Assembly: GCF_008017545.1 (NCBI RefSeq)
Contig: NZ_VRTZ01000002.1
Coordinates: 62,001 to 126,000, forward strand
Direction: 5' to 3'
DNA from: Homoserinibacter sp. GY 40078
Lineage (GTDB): Bacteria > Actinomycetota > Actinomycetes > Actinomycetales > Microbacteriaceae
Length of the DNA: 64,000 nt
Of the stretch, positions 43,408 through 52,490 are shown in pieces. How positions within the stretch are numbered: position 1 is the stretch's first letter; each line of letters begins with the position of its first letter. The translations under genes and the position numbers were made by a program. The notes beneath the pieces are model-generated. The model did not search any database and had not been told where the DNA came from. It saw only the letters and a program-made list of their open reading frames with translations.

Positions 43408-45165
43408 ATGGAATACGCGCTCGTGGCCGTTGCGGGCATCGTCGTCATCGTCGCGGCCGCGGCGTGGGCACCGCGTCTCGGGGTCGCCGCCCCGCTGATC
43501 CTGGTGGTCGTGGGCGTCGGCTACAGCCTGATCCCCGGCGTGCCTCCGATCGAGCTCGAGCCTGACGTCATCCTCTACGGGGTGCTGCCGCCCCTGCTGT
43601 ATGCGGCGGCGATTACCGTGCCCTTCGTCGACTTCCGTCGCAACCTCTCGACGATCACGCTGCTCTCGGTCGTGCTCGTGGTCGCGAGCGCGTTGATCAC
43701 CGGATTCCTGCTGCACCTGATCCTCCCGGGGCTCGGGCTCGCCGCAGCGATCGCGCTGGGCGCGGTTATCTCGCCGCCGGATGTCGTCGCCGCCACGTCG
43801 ATCGCCAAGCGGATGGGGCTTCCCGCGCGGCTCGTGTCGATCCTCGAGGGCGAGGGGCTCGTGAACGATGCCACCGCCCTTGTGCTGCTTCGCGCGGCGA
43901 TCGCCGCCAGCGCCCTCGTGGCTCGCGGAGAGACCTTCGTGGTGTGGAGCGCACTCGGCGACTTCGCCTATGCGCTGTCGGTCGCGGTCGTCATCGGCCT
44001 GGTCACGGGCGTCATCGCGGTGTGGGTGCGGCGCAAGCTCGACAACCCCATGCTCGACACGGCGATCTCGTTCGCGGTGCCCTTCATCGCCTTCCTCCCC
44101 GCCGAAGAGTTGCACGGCTCGGGTGTGATCTCGGTCGTGGTCGCGGGACTCTACAGCGGCCACCAGAGTGCGAAGGCTCTCACTCCGCAGTCCCGTATCT
44201 CGGAGCGCTTCAATTGGCGCACGCTGCAGTTCGTGCTCGAGAACGGGGTCTTCCTGCTGATGGGTGCGCAGATCTCGACGATCATCTCGAACGTGCACGC
44301 CGACGACCTCTCGGTCGACAAGGCGATCCTCTTGGGCGTCGTCCTCACGGGTGTGCTGATCGTCGTGCGGTATGCGTTCGTCATCCCGCTCGTGTTCGTC
44401 ATGCGTGGTCAGGTGCGCAACTTCGACGCGCGCGACTCGATGCTGCAGAAGGCCCTCGAGCGCATGCGGGCGATGGCCGGGATGGGCGAGCGTTTCGAGC
44501 GCCGACGGGAGGGGGTCGAGCGGCGCATCGATCGGCGGCGCAACGACCTCGCGCAGCTGCGCGCCGAGGGCCTGGGGCTCCGCGGCGGCGTCATCCTCGG
44601 ATGGGCGGGTATGCGCGGGGTGGTGACGCTCGCGGCCGCACAGTCGCTTCCGCGATCGACCCCGTACTACGAGCAGCTCGTGCTCATCGCGTTCACGGTC
44701 GCGATCTCGACGTTGCTCCTGCAGGGCAGCACCCTGCCGATCCTCATCCGGGCTGTCGGGATCCGTGGAACGGATCGGGCGTCGGATCGCCGCGAGCTCG
44801 CAGCGCTGCTCGAAGAGATGTCGGTCGCGGGCATCGCGGTGCTCGACCGCAGCGAGGTCGAGGTCGAGGGCGTGGAGGTGGGTCGCAGTGTCGTCGCGCG
44901 AGTTCGGGAGGACACCCTGCTCGCCGTGTCGTCCGCGTGGGAGCGCGCCGAACACGCCGACGAGGAGGACGGCCTGCAGCGCTCGCCCCATCAGCAGTAC
45001 CGGTCGCTTCGGCGCGAGGTGCTCGCCGCGGAGCGCGACGTTCTGCTCGAGGCCCGTGCCCAGGGCACGTATCCGTCGCGCATCCTTCAACGCGCCCAGT
45101 CGCTCCTCGACCTCGAGCAGGCGCGACTGGAGCAGCTCGACACCGGCGGACGCGTCGAGGAGTAG
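43408..45165 (+). CDS. CPA1-family Na+/H+ antiporter
   Basis: A 585-residue monovalent cation/proton antiporter with about twelve membrane segments. GEGLVNDATALVLLRAAIAA carries the transport Asp of the CPA1 family, and AVISPPDVVAATSIAKRMG is the conserved unwound helix. A charged loop (about residues 340-390) and a cytoplasmic tail of about 130 residues ending in RLEQLDTGG are regulatory candidates. TACGAT at 43397-43402 five bases before the ATG suggests a leaderless mRNA. Confidence 0.92.
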   Translation: MEYALVAVAGIVVIVAAAAWAPRLGVAAPLILVVVGVGYSLIPGVPPIELEPDVILYGVLPPLLYAAAITVPFVDFRRNLSTITLLSVVLVVASALITGFLLHLILPGLGLAAAIALGAVISPPDVVAATSIAKRMGLPARLVSILEGEGLVNDATALVLLRAAIAASALVARGETFVVWSALGDFAYALSVAVVIGLVTGVIAVWVRRKLDNPMLDTAISFAVPFIAFLPAEELHGSGVISVVVAGLYSGHQSAKALTPQSRISERFNWRTLQFVLENGVFLLMGAQISTIISNVHADDLSVDKAILLGVVLTGVLIVVRYAFVIPLVFVMRGQVRNFDARDSMLQKALERMRAMAGMGERFERRREGVERRIDRRRNDLAQLRAEGLGLRGGVILGWAGMRGVVTLAAAQSLPRSTPYYEQLVLIAFTVAISTLLLQGSTLPILIRAVGIRGTDRASDRRELAALLEEMSVAGIAVLDRSEVEVEGVEVGRSVVARVREDTLLAVSSAWERAEHADEEDGLQRSPHQQYRSLRREVLAAERDVLLEARAQGTYPSRILQRAQSLLDLEQARLEQLDTGGRVEE

Positions 45166-45183
45166 TTCCGTAGACTCGACGGC

Positions 45184-45483
45184 ATGCCCCGATCGCATCG
45201 TCCTCGCCGACGGGGCCACGAGGATGAGCCGGAGCCGCTGGACCTGGAGCGCATTCTCGGCGGGGCCCGGCGCACGGAGGCGAAGCGCGACGGAGTCTGG
45301 AACGTGCAGCCTCAGAGCGCCGCGAGCGCGGTCAAGGAGTACATCTGCCCCGGATGCGCGCTGGCGATCTCCCCGGGAACACCCCACCTCGTCACGTGGC
45401 AGGCGGATGGCATGTTCGGCGACGAGGCTGCGCTCGCCGATCGACGACATTGGCACACCCACTGCTGGAGGATCCGAGCGTGA
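45184..45483 (+). CDS. small zinc-ribbon-like protein
   Basis: A 99-residue protein resembling the actinobacterial family usually labelled ATP/GTP-binding protein, although no nucleotide-binding motif is present. It has a basic N-terminus and a likely zinc site, YICPGCALAISPGTPH...HWHTHCW. TAGACT at 45171-45176 lies seven bases upstream of the ATG. It overlaps the hydrolase start by four bases, so the two are translated together. Confidence 0.8.
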   Translation: MPRSHRPRRRGHEDEPEPLDLERILGGARRTEAKRDGVWNVQPQSAASAVKEYICPGCALAISPGTPHLVTWQADGMFGDEAALADRRHWHTHCWRIRA

Positions 45484-46193
45484 GCACCCGCATCTCCGGA
45501 GGCACCGAACTGCCGGCGTTCCGGGAGGACATCGAGCTGGCGACCGCCGACGGGCTGACCCTCGTGGGCGAGCTCGCTCTGCCGGAGACCGCCGATCCGG
45601 TCGCGACGCTCGTCTGCCTGCATCCGCTCCCGACCCACGGCGGCTTCATGGACTCGCACATCATCCGGAAGGCTGCCGCGCGTCTGCCGGCGCTTGCGGA
45701 GCTCGCGGTGCTGCGGTTCAACTTCCGCGGGGTCACCTCGCCGCGGGGCACGAGCGAGGGTGAGTTCGGTCACGGCGTCGACGAGCGGCTCGACCTCGCC
45801 GCGGCGATGGCGTTCGTCGCCCAGCGCGCGCTCCCCAACCCCTGGCTCGTGGGGTGGTCGTTCGGCACGGAGGTTGCGCTTAAGTACGGCCTCGAGCATC
45901 CGATCGAGGGGGCGATTCTGCTCTCACCGCCGCTCCACCGCACCTCGCCGGAGGAGGTGGCCGCGTGGGCGGGCAGCGGCAAGCGCCTCGTCGCGGTGGT
46001 TCCCGAGCTCGACGACTACCTGCGCCCCGCGGAAGCGGCCGAGCGTTTCGCTTCCGTGCCCGAGGCGGAGCTCGTCGCGGTCGAGGAGGGCAAGCACCTC
46101 TGGGTGGGGGAGAAGCAGACCTACCGCGTGCTCAGCGAGATCGTGCGCCAGGTGAACCCGGAGGCGCTTCCCCTGCCGACGGAGTGGCCCTAG
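45480..46193 (+). CDS. alpha/beta hydrolase family protein
   Basis: A 237-residue alpha/beta-fold protein. LVCLHPLPTHGGFMDSHI holds the oxyanion region, and GWSFGTE is the nucleophile elbow (Ser in G-x-S-x-G). A C-terminal His in EEGKHLWVGE completes a plausible triad. It resembles YqhB/Dienelactone-hydrolase-like proteins of unknown substrate. GTG 45480 overlaps the previous stop; it overlaps the convergent AI-2E gene by four bases. Confidence 0.85.
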   Translation: MSTRISGGTELPAFREDIELATADGLTLVGELALPETADPVATLVCLHPLPTHGGFMDSHIIRKAAARLPALAELAVLRFNFRGVTSPRGTSEGEFGHGVDERLDLAAAMAFVAQRALPNPWLVGWSFGTEVALKYGLEHPIEGAILLSPPLHRTSPEEVAAWAGSGKRLVAVVPELDDYLRPAEAAERFASVPEAELVAVEEGKHLWVGEKQTYRVLSEIVRQVNPEALPLPTEWP

Positions 46194-47251
46194 AGCTCGT
46201 TCTGACGCGGGATCACGACCTGCTTGATGATCAGCAGGATCGACGCGGCGACGGGGATCGCGACGAGCGCCCCGAGGATGCCGAGCAGTGTGCCTCCCGC
46301 GAGGGCGGCGATCACGACGACGACCCCTGGCACCTTCACCGCGCGGTTCATGATGTTGGGGCTCAGCAGGTATGCCTCGAGTTGCATGTATACGAGATAC
46401 CAGATGCCGACGATGATCACGGCGGGGGAGCCGTTGAAGAGCCACACCGCTGCCGTGATGATGACGGAGCCGGTCACGGTACCCACGAGCGGCACGAGCG
46501 AGAACAGGAAGGCGATGAACGCGAGCAGCGCCGTGTACTCGATCGGCGTGCCGAGGATCCACCCGAGCACCGTCATGAAGAGGAGCGTCTGCACGCCGTT
46601 GATGGCGCCGAGCGTGCCCTGGCCGATCACGTAGCGGCCGACGGAGGTCGAGATCTGCTCCGAGATGTCGATGAACTTCTCACGCTTGCTCGCCGGGATC
46701 AGCTGGTAGAGCGCCCGCTTGATCGAGCCGAGCGAGGCGACGAAGTAGAGCGTGAGGATGAGCACGATGAGGCCGCCGAAGACACCGCTGGCCACCGTGA
46801 TGACGGTCGCGAAGACTCCCGTGGTGATCGTCTCGATATTGTCCGTGAACCAGTTCTGGACGTTCTTGACGACCTCGGAGTAGTCGAGCCAGGGGAGGGT
46901 TGTCTGCCACCATTCCTTGATCGCAGCCTGGTTCGTGAGCGTGTCGATGAGGTTCGGCACCTGCTGGATCAGTGTGCCGACCTGGTCGGCGATCACCGGG
47001 ATGACGGCGAAGATGAAGCCGGCGAACACGCCGAGGATCACCGCGAGCACGATGAGAATCGCGCCGGACCGTGGGATTTTGCGGCGCTCGAGGAACGACA
47101 CGGCCGGATCGACGCCGAGCGCGAGGAAGAGGGCCGCACCGACATAGGTGAGGATCGTCGCGAGGGTCGAAAGCCCGGTGCCGATCACGACCGCGACGAG
47201 CACGCCGATTCCGCCGAACAAGCCCAGGCGGAATGCGTTCTGGATCTTCAT
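46190..47251 (-). CDS. AI-2E family transporter
   Basis: A 353-residue membrane protein with about eight helices. The family block is in the C-terminal part: GTLGAINGVQTLLFMTVLGWILGTPI, LVPLVGTVTGSVIITAA and NRAVKVPGVVVVIAALAGGTLLGILGALVAIPVAA. Members have been linked to autoinducer-2 export or to Na+/H+ exchange; the substrate here is unknown. The ATG at 47251 has a GGAGGAG ribosome-binding site. It follows the coiled-coil gene by 50 bases on the same strand. Confidence 0.9.
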   Translation of the reverse strand: MKIQNAFRLGLFGGIGVLVAVVIGTGLSTLATILTYVGAALFLALGVDPAVSFLERRKIPRSGAILIVLAVILGVFAGFIFAVIPVIADQVGTLIQQVPNLIDTLTNQAAIKEWWQTTLPWLDYSEVVKNVQNWFTDNIETITTGVFATVITVASGVFGGLIVLILTLYFVASLGSIKRALYQLIPASKREKFIDISEQISTSVGRYVIGQGTLGAINGVQTLLFMTVLGWILGTPIEYTALLAFIAFLFSLVPLVGTVTGSVIITAAVWLFNGSPAVIIVGIWYLVYMQLEAYLLSPNIMNRAVKVPGVVVVIAALAGGTLLGILGALVAIPVAASILLIIKQVVIPRQNEL

Positions 47252-47301
47252 GCCGTCTCCTCCGCGCCCCGCCTGATGCGGGGCGTAGGGAAAGGCTAGC
47301 G

Positions 47302-49518
47302 TCAGGCGTCGGCGGGGGCGTGCGCCTCGCGACGGGTGTTCCCGCTCTCGTCGGCGGCGTCAGCGTCGTCGCCGTCAGCGTCGTCGGCCGCGTCCGCCTC
47401 GCCCGCGGGCTCGGTGTCGTCAGCCGACGTCTCCGACGGCTCCGCTGCGGCGTCGTCGCCTGTCTCGTCGAAATCGTCGTCGCCCGGGCCGGGGAAGTCT
47501 CCGAGGGCCCCCGACAGACGATCGGCGCCCGCGATGAGCCCGCGCAGGCTCTCGAAGTAGCCGGCGACGGCCTCGCGCTCGACGCGCAGCTGCTGCAGCC
47601 GCTCCTCGGCGTCGGCGATCAGCTTCGACGCGCGCTTCTCGGCGTCGTCGACGATGCGCGCGGCCGTGGCCTCGGCGTCGCGCGTGGTCTGCTCGGCGGC
47701 GACGCGGGCATCCTCGGTGAGACGCTTGGCCTCGGCGACACCCTCGGTCTCGAGCTGTTCGATCTCCGCACGACGTTCGGCGGCACGGGCGTTCGCCTGC
47801 TCGAGCTGGGCGGTGGCCTCGTCGAGGTACTTCTGGGTATCGGCGGCGGCCTCCTGCTGGGTGCTCAGGTACTCCTTCTCGGCCGCGTCCCGGCGAGCGG
47901 CGAGCTCGACGTCGAGGTCGGCGCGCGCCTGCTCCGCGTCTGCGGCGAGGCGCGACGCGAGCTCCGAGGTCTCGTGCTCGATCCGGGCACGGCTCGCCTC
48001 CTGCTCGGCGGCGATCTCGCTCCGGATGCGGGCGGCATCGCGCTCGGTGTCGGCGCGCAGCTTGTCGGTCTCGACGGAGGCGGTGTGCCGCAGCTGCGCC
48101 ACCTCCTGCTCCGCCTCGGCGCGTGCGGCGGCGAGCTCGGCCTCGAGGCCCTCACGCGCGGCCTGCTGCTCCGCGGCCCATCCGGATCGCTCGGCCGCCT
48201 CCTGGGCTTCCCAGGCGCTGCGTGCGGCGGCGAGATCGGCTTCCTCCGCCGAACGACGCTCGGCGAGCTCGACCTCCACCGACCGGCGAAGCGCCGCGGT
48301 CTCGGTGTCGGCGACAGATCGTGCGCCCGCGAGCTCGGTCTCCTGGCGCTCGCGTGCGGCGGCGAGCTCGGCCTCGAGCGTCGCGCGCGCGGCTGCCGTC
48401 TCGGCCTCGAGCGCGGCGCGGGCCGTGGCCAGCTCGCTCTCCCACGCGGTTCGCGCGGCCGTGAGCTCGGTCTCGGCAGCCCCGCGCCTCTCGGCCAGGG
48501 TCGTGTCGGTCTGGGCGGTGCGCTCGGCGAGCTCGCCGTCGACCGCCGCGCGGCGCTCTGCCAGCTCGGTCTCGAGCGCGGCGCGAGCGGCGGCGGTCTC
48601 GGTCTCGAGCGCGGCGCGTGCGGCCGCGGTGTCGGACTCCAGCGCGGAGCGGTCGCGGGCGATGGCGGCGTCGAGTTCTGCCTTCGCCTTGGCGGTCGCG
48701 GCGGCGAGTTCGGCGGCGGCGGCCTCGGAATCGATGCGCAGAGCCTCGCGCTTCTCGGCGATCTCGCGTTCGAGGTCGGTCCGGCCCTGTTCCAGGTCCG
48801 AGGCGAGTTCTGCTCGCAGGCTGGCGTCTTCGGCGGCGAACTCGGCGCGGCTCCGTTCGGTGTCGCGCGCGAGCGCCGCGGCGGCCTCGCGTGCCTCGGC
48901 GACTTCGCGCTGCACGACGACGCGCAGTTCTGCCACCTCGCGCTCGGCCTCGGCCCGCAGTGCGGCGACCTCGCGGCGTCCCGCGGCACGGGTCTCCGCG
49001 ACCTCCGTCGCCACCGCTCCCCGGATCGCGGATGCCTCCCGCAGGGCCTCCTGCGTGGCCGACTCGGCGTCCTGAGCAGAGCGCGAGACGAGCGACTCGG
49101 CCTCCTCGCGAGCACCGGTCAGGATGCGGTCGGCCTGCGCCTGGGCGTCCTCGACCAGCCGCCTCGCGGTGTCCGTGCTGCTCTGACGGAGGGCGTCCGC
49201 CTCCTGCTGCACCGAGGTGCGCATGCGCTCGGCGTCGATGTCAGCCTGGGCGATGAGGCGCGTCGACTGCTCCTCCGCCATCCGCAGGGTGCTCTCGAGC
49301 TTGGTACCGAGACCCGAGTAGGTGGGGCTGCCGACCTCGTGCAGCTCCGCTTGGAGGTCGTCGGCCAACGCCTGCAGGCGCTTGACCTCTTTGAGGGCCT
49401 CGGTGCGGTCACTCGTGGCCTTGATGAGGTCGCGGCGAAGGCTACCGACCTCCTGGTCGACCTCGTCCTTCTTGTAGCCGCGAAGCTCGGTGCTGAAACC
49501 CGCGTCGTCTGCCGCCAC
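47302..49518 (-). CDS. giant hendecad coiled-coil protein, DivIVA/Scy-like
   Basis: A 738-residue Ala/Glu/Arg-rich protein. The N-terminus has a DivIVA-like motif (FSTELRGYKKDEVDQEV, residues 8-24). From about residue 127, and clearly from 182 to 643, the sequence reads as uninterrupted 11-residue units such as ALETELAERRA, ALEAETAAARA and GLEAELAAARA. After a short hydrophobic-rich stretch (VAGYFESLRGLIAGADRL) the tail is acidic. Hendecads mark a straight or right-handed coiled coil, as in the Streptomyces polarisome protein Scy. It probably acts as a polar or envelope scaffold; this is inference. GTG 49518 follows GAGGAG. Confidence 0.85.
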   Translation of the reverse strand: MAADDAGFSTELRGYKKDEVDQEVGSLRRDLIKATSDRTEALKEVKRLQALADDLQAELHEVGSPTYSGLGTKLESTLRMAEEQSTRLIAQADIDAERMRTSVQQEADALRQSSTDTARRLVEDAQAQADRILTGAREEAESLVSRSAQDAESATQEALREASAIRGAVATEVAETRAAGRREVAALRAEAEREVAELRVVVQREVAEAREAAAALARDTERSRAEFAAEDASLRAELASDLEQGRTDLEREIAEKREALRIDSEAAAAELAAATAKAKAELDAAIARDRSALESDTAAARAALETETAAARAALETELAERRAAVDGELAERTAQTDTTLAERRGAAETELTAARTAWESELATARAALEAETAAARATLEAELAAARERQETELAGARSVADTETAALRRSVEVELAERRSAEEADLAAARSAWEAQEAAERSGWAAEQQAAREGLEAELAAARAEAEQEVAQLRHTASVETDKLRADTERDAARIRSEIAAEQEASRARIEHETSELASRLAADAEQARADLDVELAARRDAAEKEYLSTQQEAAADTQKYLDEATAQLEQANARAAERRAEIEQLETEGVAEAKRLTEDARVAAEQTTRDAEATAARIVDDAEKRASKLIADAEERLQQLRVEREAVAGYFESLRGLIAGADRLSGALGDFPGPGDDDFDETGDDAAAEPSETSADDTEPAGEADAADDADGDDADAADESGNTRREAHAPADA

Positions 49519-49818
49519 GTGCGCTCCTCAATCGGGAAGTCGTCGGGACCGACCCGAAGCTACGGGTCGCGGAACCTTCACGAGTGTAATCGGCGCGAGC
49601 CGCTTTCGTCGCCCGAAGGGCAGCAGGTGCCGCCTGAGGGAGGTCAGCGTACTCCCAGGCGGCTCCCGGGGGTCGTCCGGGACGCGAGCCGACTCGTCCG
49701 CTAATCTTGGGTGTCTTTGCCTGCTGCCTCCTCGCGCCCCCGGCGAGGTCCGATCCGCCGGAGGCGGTGTCGGATTGCGTGGAATTCCCCCGCGGGCGGC
49801 TCGAGAGGAGATTCATCC
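49519..49818. other. divergent intergenic region
   Basis: 300 bases without a supported gene. TAATCT at 49702-49707 is a good -10 for the rightward gene, giving a leader of about 105 bases. A GTGTAATCGG stretch near 49583 may serve on either strand. No palindrome stands out. Confidence 0.5.
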
Positions 49819-51552
49819 GTGAGATTCGTACTCGCGATCGTGCTGTTCGTCGTCGCTGTGGCGACCGCGGGGCTTGGTGTCGCCCAGCGGACCGTTCTCC
49901 AGGGCCCCGACCACATCACGGCGTCTGTGCAACTGGCGGGTGACGCGCCCTTCGTGATCCTCGACGGGTCCGTGTTGAACTCCCATCCCGGCACTCAGAT
50001 GGTGAAGATCGAGGGCGAAGGCCCCCTCTTCATGGCCTATGGCCGGTCCGACGACATCACCGCGTGGGTCGGCGAGGCGTCTGCGGATGTCATCGGATAC
50101 GACGCGGATGCGGTCGAGCTGACGGCCGATGCCCGACCGGGCACCGAGGAGGAATCGCCGTCGCCGGCGGGCAGCGACCTCTGGATCCAGGAGTTCAGCG
50201 GCGAGGGCGAACTCGTCCGCAACATCAACGTGCCGACCGACGTCTCGGTGCTCATCGCATCCGACGGCACCGCGGCGGCACCCGCTCAGATCTCCGTGAC
50301 CTGGCCGCTCGACAACTCCACTCCGTGGTCGGGTCCTCTCATCGTCGGCGGGATCGCCATCCTGCTCCTGGGGCTCGTCGCGCTCATCTGGGCTCTCGTC
50401 CACGCTCGCCGCCGCCACGGACCCCGGCGCAAGACCCCGAAGATGCCGAAAGCCCCGCGCCCGGCGCAGCTGAAGCCGGCCCCGCGCCGGTCCGCCATCA
50501 CCGCGGGTGCGGGTGACACGGGTGCGCGAGGTCGCCGTCGTGCCGCGGTCGCCGCGCCGATCGCGCTCGTGGGGGTGCTGGCGTTCACCGCGTGTACCGC
50601 CGACGGGGGCGCGGTGCCGAGCGCCACCCCATCCTCAACGGATGCGATCGCGGCGGCCGAGATCGATCCGCCCGTCGTCACCCAGCAGCAGTTCGAGCGC
50701 ATCGTGTCGCAGGTCTCGTCGGCCGTTGCGAAGGCGGACGAGGCATCCAGCGCCAGGACGGCGGGGACTCGTCTCGCCGGCCCCGCGCTCGAGCTGCGCA
50801 CCGCGAACTACAAGGCCCGCAAGGAGAACAGCAAGGTGGCGGCGCTGCCCGCCTTCCCCGCGGGCGAGGCTCAGCTGATCCTCCCGCAGCAGCGACACGA
50901 GTGGCCCCGTGTGGTCTTCGCGACCATCTCGGGCGACGAGAACGCCGAGTACGGTGCCATGTTCGTGCAGGAGACCCCGCGCTCCGATTACAAGGTGCAC
51001 TACATCATGCGACTCACGCAGTCGATCCCCGAGGTCGCGCCGGTCGATCTCGGCGCCGCGAGGCTCGCGCCCGACAACAAGCTGCTCGCGTACACGCCCG
51101 AGCAGCTCGCCACCGAGTACGGTGACGTCCTTCTGAAGGGCGACGAGTCGGAGTTCGCCACGCACTTCGACGCAGAGAACGACCTGCTCCGGTCGACCTT
51201 CGGCGTGGAGTATAAGGAGCAACGCCGCAAGGATCTGCCGACAGCGTCGCTCAAGTTCTCGAGTTCCGTTGGCGACGAGGAGCCCTACGCGTTCGCGACG
51301 AACGACACGGGCGCGATCGTCGCTGTCGACCTGCAGGAGACCGAGACGGTCAAGCCGAAGGAGACGGGCGCGGCGATCAACCCGACAGGTGCGGTGAAGG
51401 CGCTGTCCGGCAAGCAGACCACCACGAAGGGGATCGCGGCCACGTATGGGATGCAGGTGCTGTTCTACGTGCCGCCTGCGACGGCCGACGATCAGACGGT
51501 GCGGGTGCTGGGCTTCACGCAGGGTCTGATCTCCGCGCGCGAAGTAGCGTAG
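49819..51552 (+). CDS. large membrane protein with internal lipobox-like export segment
   Basis: A 577-residue protein with no recognised family. The first hydrophobic segment is residues 3-22. An extracellular part follows, then a second segment at 172-194 and a cytoplasmic Arg/Lys/Pro-rich linker (197-241). A third segment (243-258) ends in LAFTACTADG, which looks like a lipobox with C259. The remaining roughly 318 residues form a soluble extracytoplasmic domain. The architecture looks like a membrane protein joined to a lipoprotein. GTG 49819 is chosen to begin directly with the membrane segment. A YbbN-like gene follows. Confidence 0.75.
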   Translation: MRFVLAIVLFVVAVATAGLGVAQRTVLQGPDHITASVQLAGDAPFVILDGSVLNSHPGTQMVKIEGEGPLFMAYGRSDDITAWVGEASADVIGYDADAVELTADARPGTEEESPSPAGSDLWIQEFSGEGELVRNINVPTDVSVLIASDGTAAAPAQISVTWPLDNSTPWSGPLIVGGIAILLLGLVALIWALVHARRRHGPRRKTPKMPKAPRPAQLKPAPRRSAITAGAGDTGARGRRRAAVAAPIALVGVLAFTACTADGGAVPSATPSSTDAIAAAEIDPPVVTQQQFERIVSQVSSAVAKADEASSARTAGTRLAGPALELRTANYKARKENSKVAALPAFPAGEAQLILPQQRHEWPRVVFATISGDENAEYGAMFVQETPRSDYKVHYIMRLTQSIPEVAPVDLGAARLAPDNKLLAYTPEQLATEYGDVLLKGDESEFATHFDAENDLLRSTFGVEYKEQRRKDLPTASLKFSSSVGDEEPYAFATNDTGAIVAVDLQETETVKPKETGAAINPTGAVKALSGKQTTTKGIAATYGMQVLFYVPPATADDQTVRVLGFTQGLISAREVA

Positions 51553-51556
51553 ACGC

Positions 51557-52486
51557 GTGAGCGATCTGTCCCCGTCGAACCTGCGCGGTGCCGTCGACCT
51601 GTCCGGACTGGTGAATCGGGCGAACCGCCCCACGCCGTCCCCAGGGGCCGCCCCCGCGTCCGCACCCGCCTCGGGGCTCGTCTTCGACAGCTCCGATGCG
51701 GAGTTCCAGAGCGTCCTCGAGCTGTCGGCGCGCGTGCCCGTCGTGGTCGAGTTCATCGCCCCCGGACTCGCCTCGGCGCTCGGCCCGATCGTCGAGTCGT
51801 ACCAGGGGCGCCTCGTGCTCGCGGTCGTCGACGGGTCGGCGAACCCGCAGCTCGCGCAGGCCTTCCAGGTGCGCGAGGTGCCCGCGGTCGCCGCGGTCGT
51901 GGGTGGACGCCCGGTCAACCTCTTCCTCGGCATCCCGTCGGACGCCGAGGTTCGGCAGGTGTTCGACGAGCTGCTCCAGCTCGCCGCCGAGAACGGCGTC
52001 ACCGGGCGGGTTCCCACCGCGGAGGGGGAGGACGCACCGGACGGCGCTGAGGCCGAGCCCGTCGAGGAGCCATTGCCCCCGCACCACCAGGAGGCGTACG
52101 ACGCGATCGAGCGGGGCGACTACCCTGCTGCCATCGCCGCCTACCGCTCGGCCCTCGCCGAGAACCCGCGCGACCAGCTCGCCGTGGCGGGGCTCGCGCA
52201 GGTCTCGCTCCTCGATCGTCTCTCGGGAGCCGGTGTCGCCGAGATCCGCGATGCGGCGGCGGCGCGTCCCACGGATGTCGACGCACAGCTCGCCGTCGCC
52301 GACCTCGATGTCAGCGGCGGTCACCTCGATGACGCGTTCGGACGCCTGCTCGAACTCTTCGCGCAGTCGGCCGCGCCCGAGCGCGACCGGATCCGCGCGC
52401 GTCTGCTCGATTACTTCGAGATCGCGGGAGGCGACGACCCTCGCGTCGTGACCGCCCGGCGTTCTCTCGCGACGCTGCTGTACTGA
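51557..52486 (+). CDS. YbbN-like thioredoxin-fold/TPR protein
   Basis: A 309-residue protein with an N-terminal thioredoxin fold (about residues 35-150) and C-terminal TPR-like helices. The redox CxxC is missing: the expected position reads EFIAPGLASALGPI, so it is not a redox enzyme. This is the CnoX/YbbN layout; relatives act as chaperedoxins or co-chaperones. TAGCGT at 51545-51550 lies six bases before the GTG. The GGDEF-EAL gene follows 4 bases after the stop. Confidence 0.85.
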   Translation: MSDLSPSNLRGAVDLSGLVNRANRPTPSPGAAPASAPASGLVFDSSDAEFQSVLELSARVPVVVEFIAPGLASALGPIVESYQGRLVLAVVDGSANPQLAQAFQVREVPAVAAVVGGRPVNLFLGIPSDAEVRQVFDELLQLAAENGVTGRVPTAEGEDAPDGAEAEPVEEPLPPHHQEAYDAIERGDYPAAIAAYRSALAENPRDQLAVAGLAQVSLLDRLSGAGVAEIRDAAAARPTDVDAQLAVADLDVSGGHLDDAFGRLLELFAQSAAPERDRIRARLLDYFEIAGGDDPRVVTARRSLATLLY

Positions 52487-52490
52487 GCCG

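Noticed and set aside
47590-48975. 33-nt periodic DNA resembling a CRISPR array
   Set aside because: The periodicity comes from 11-residue protein repeats in one open frame; units are not identical and there are no spacers or cas genes.
47233-49704. 823-residue ORF on the plus strand opposite the coiled-coil gene
   Set aside because: It is a shadow of the hendecad gene: its Leu/Gly/Arg-rich repeats follow from the reverse complement of Ala/Glu/Arg codons. No family motif and no start signal.
51557-52486. YbbN-like protein as a thioredoxin
   Set aside because: The CxxC redox motif is absent.
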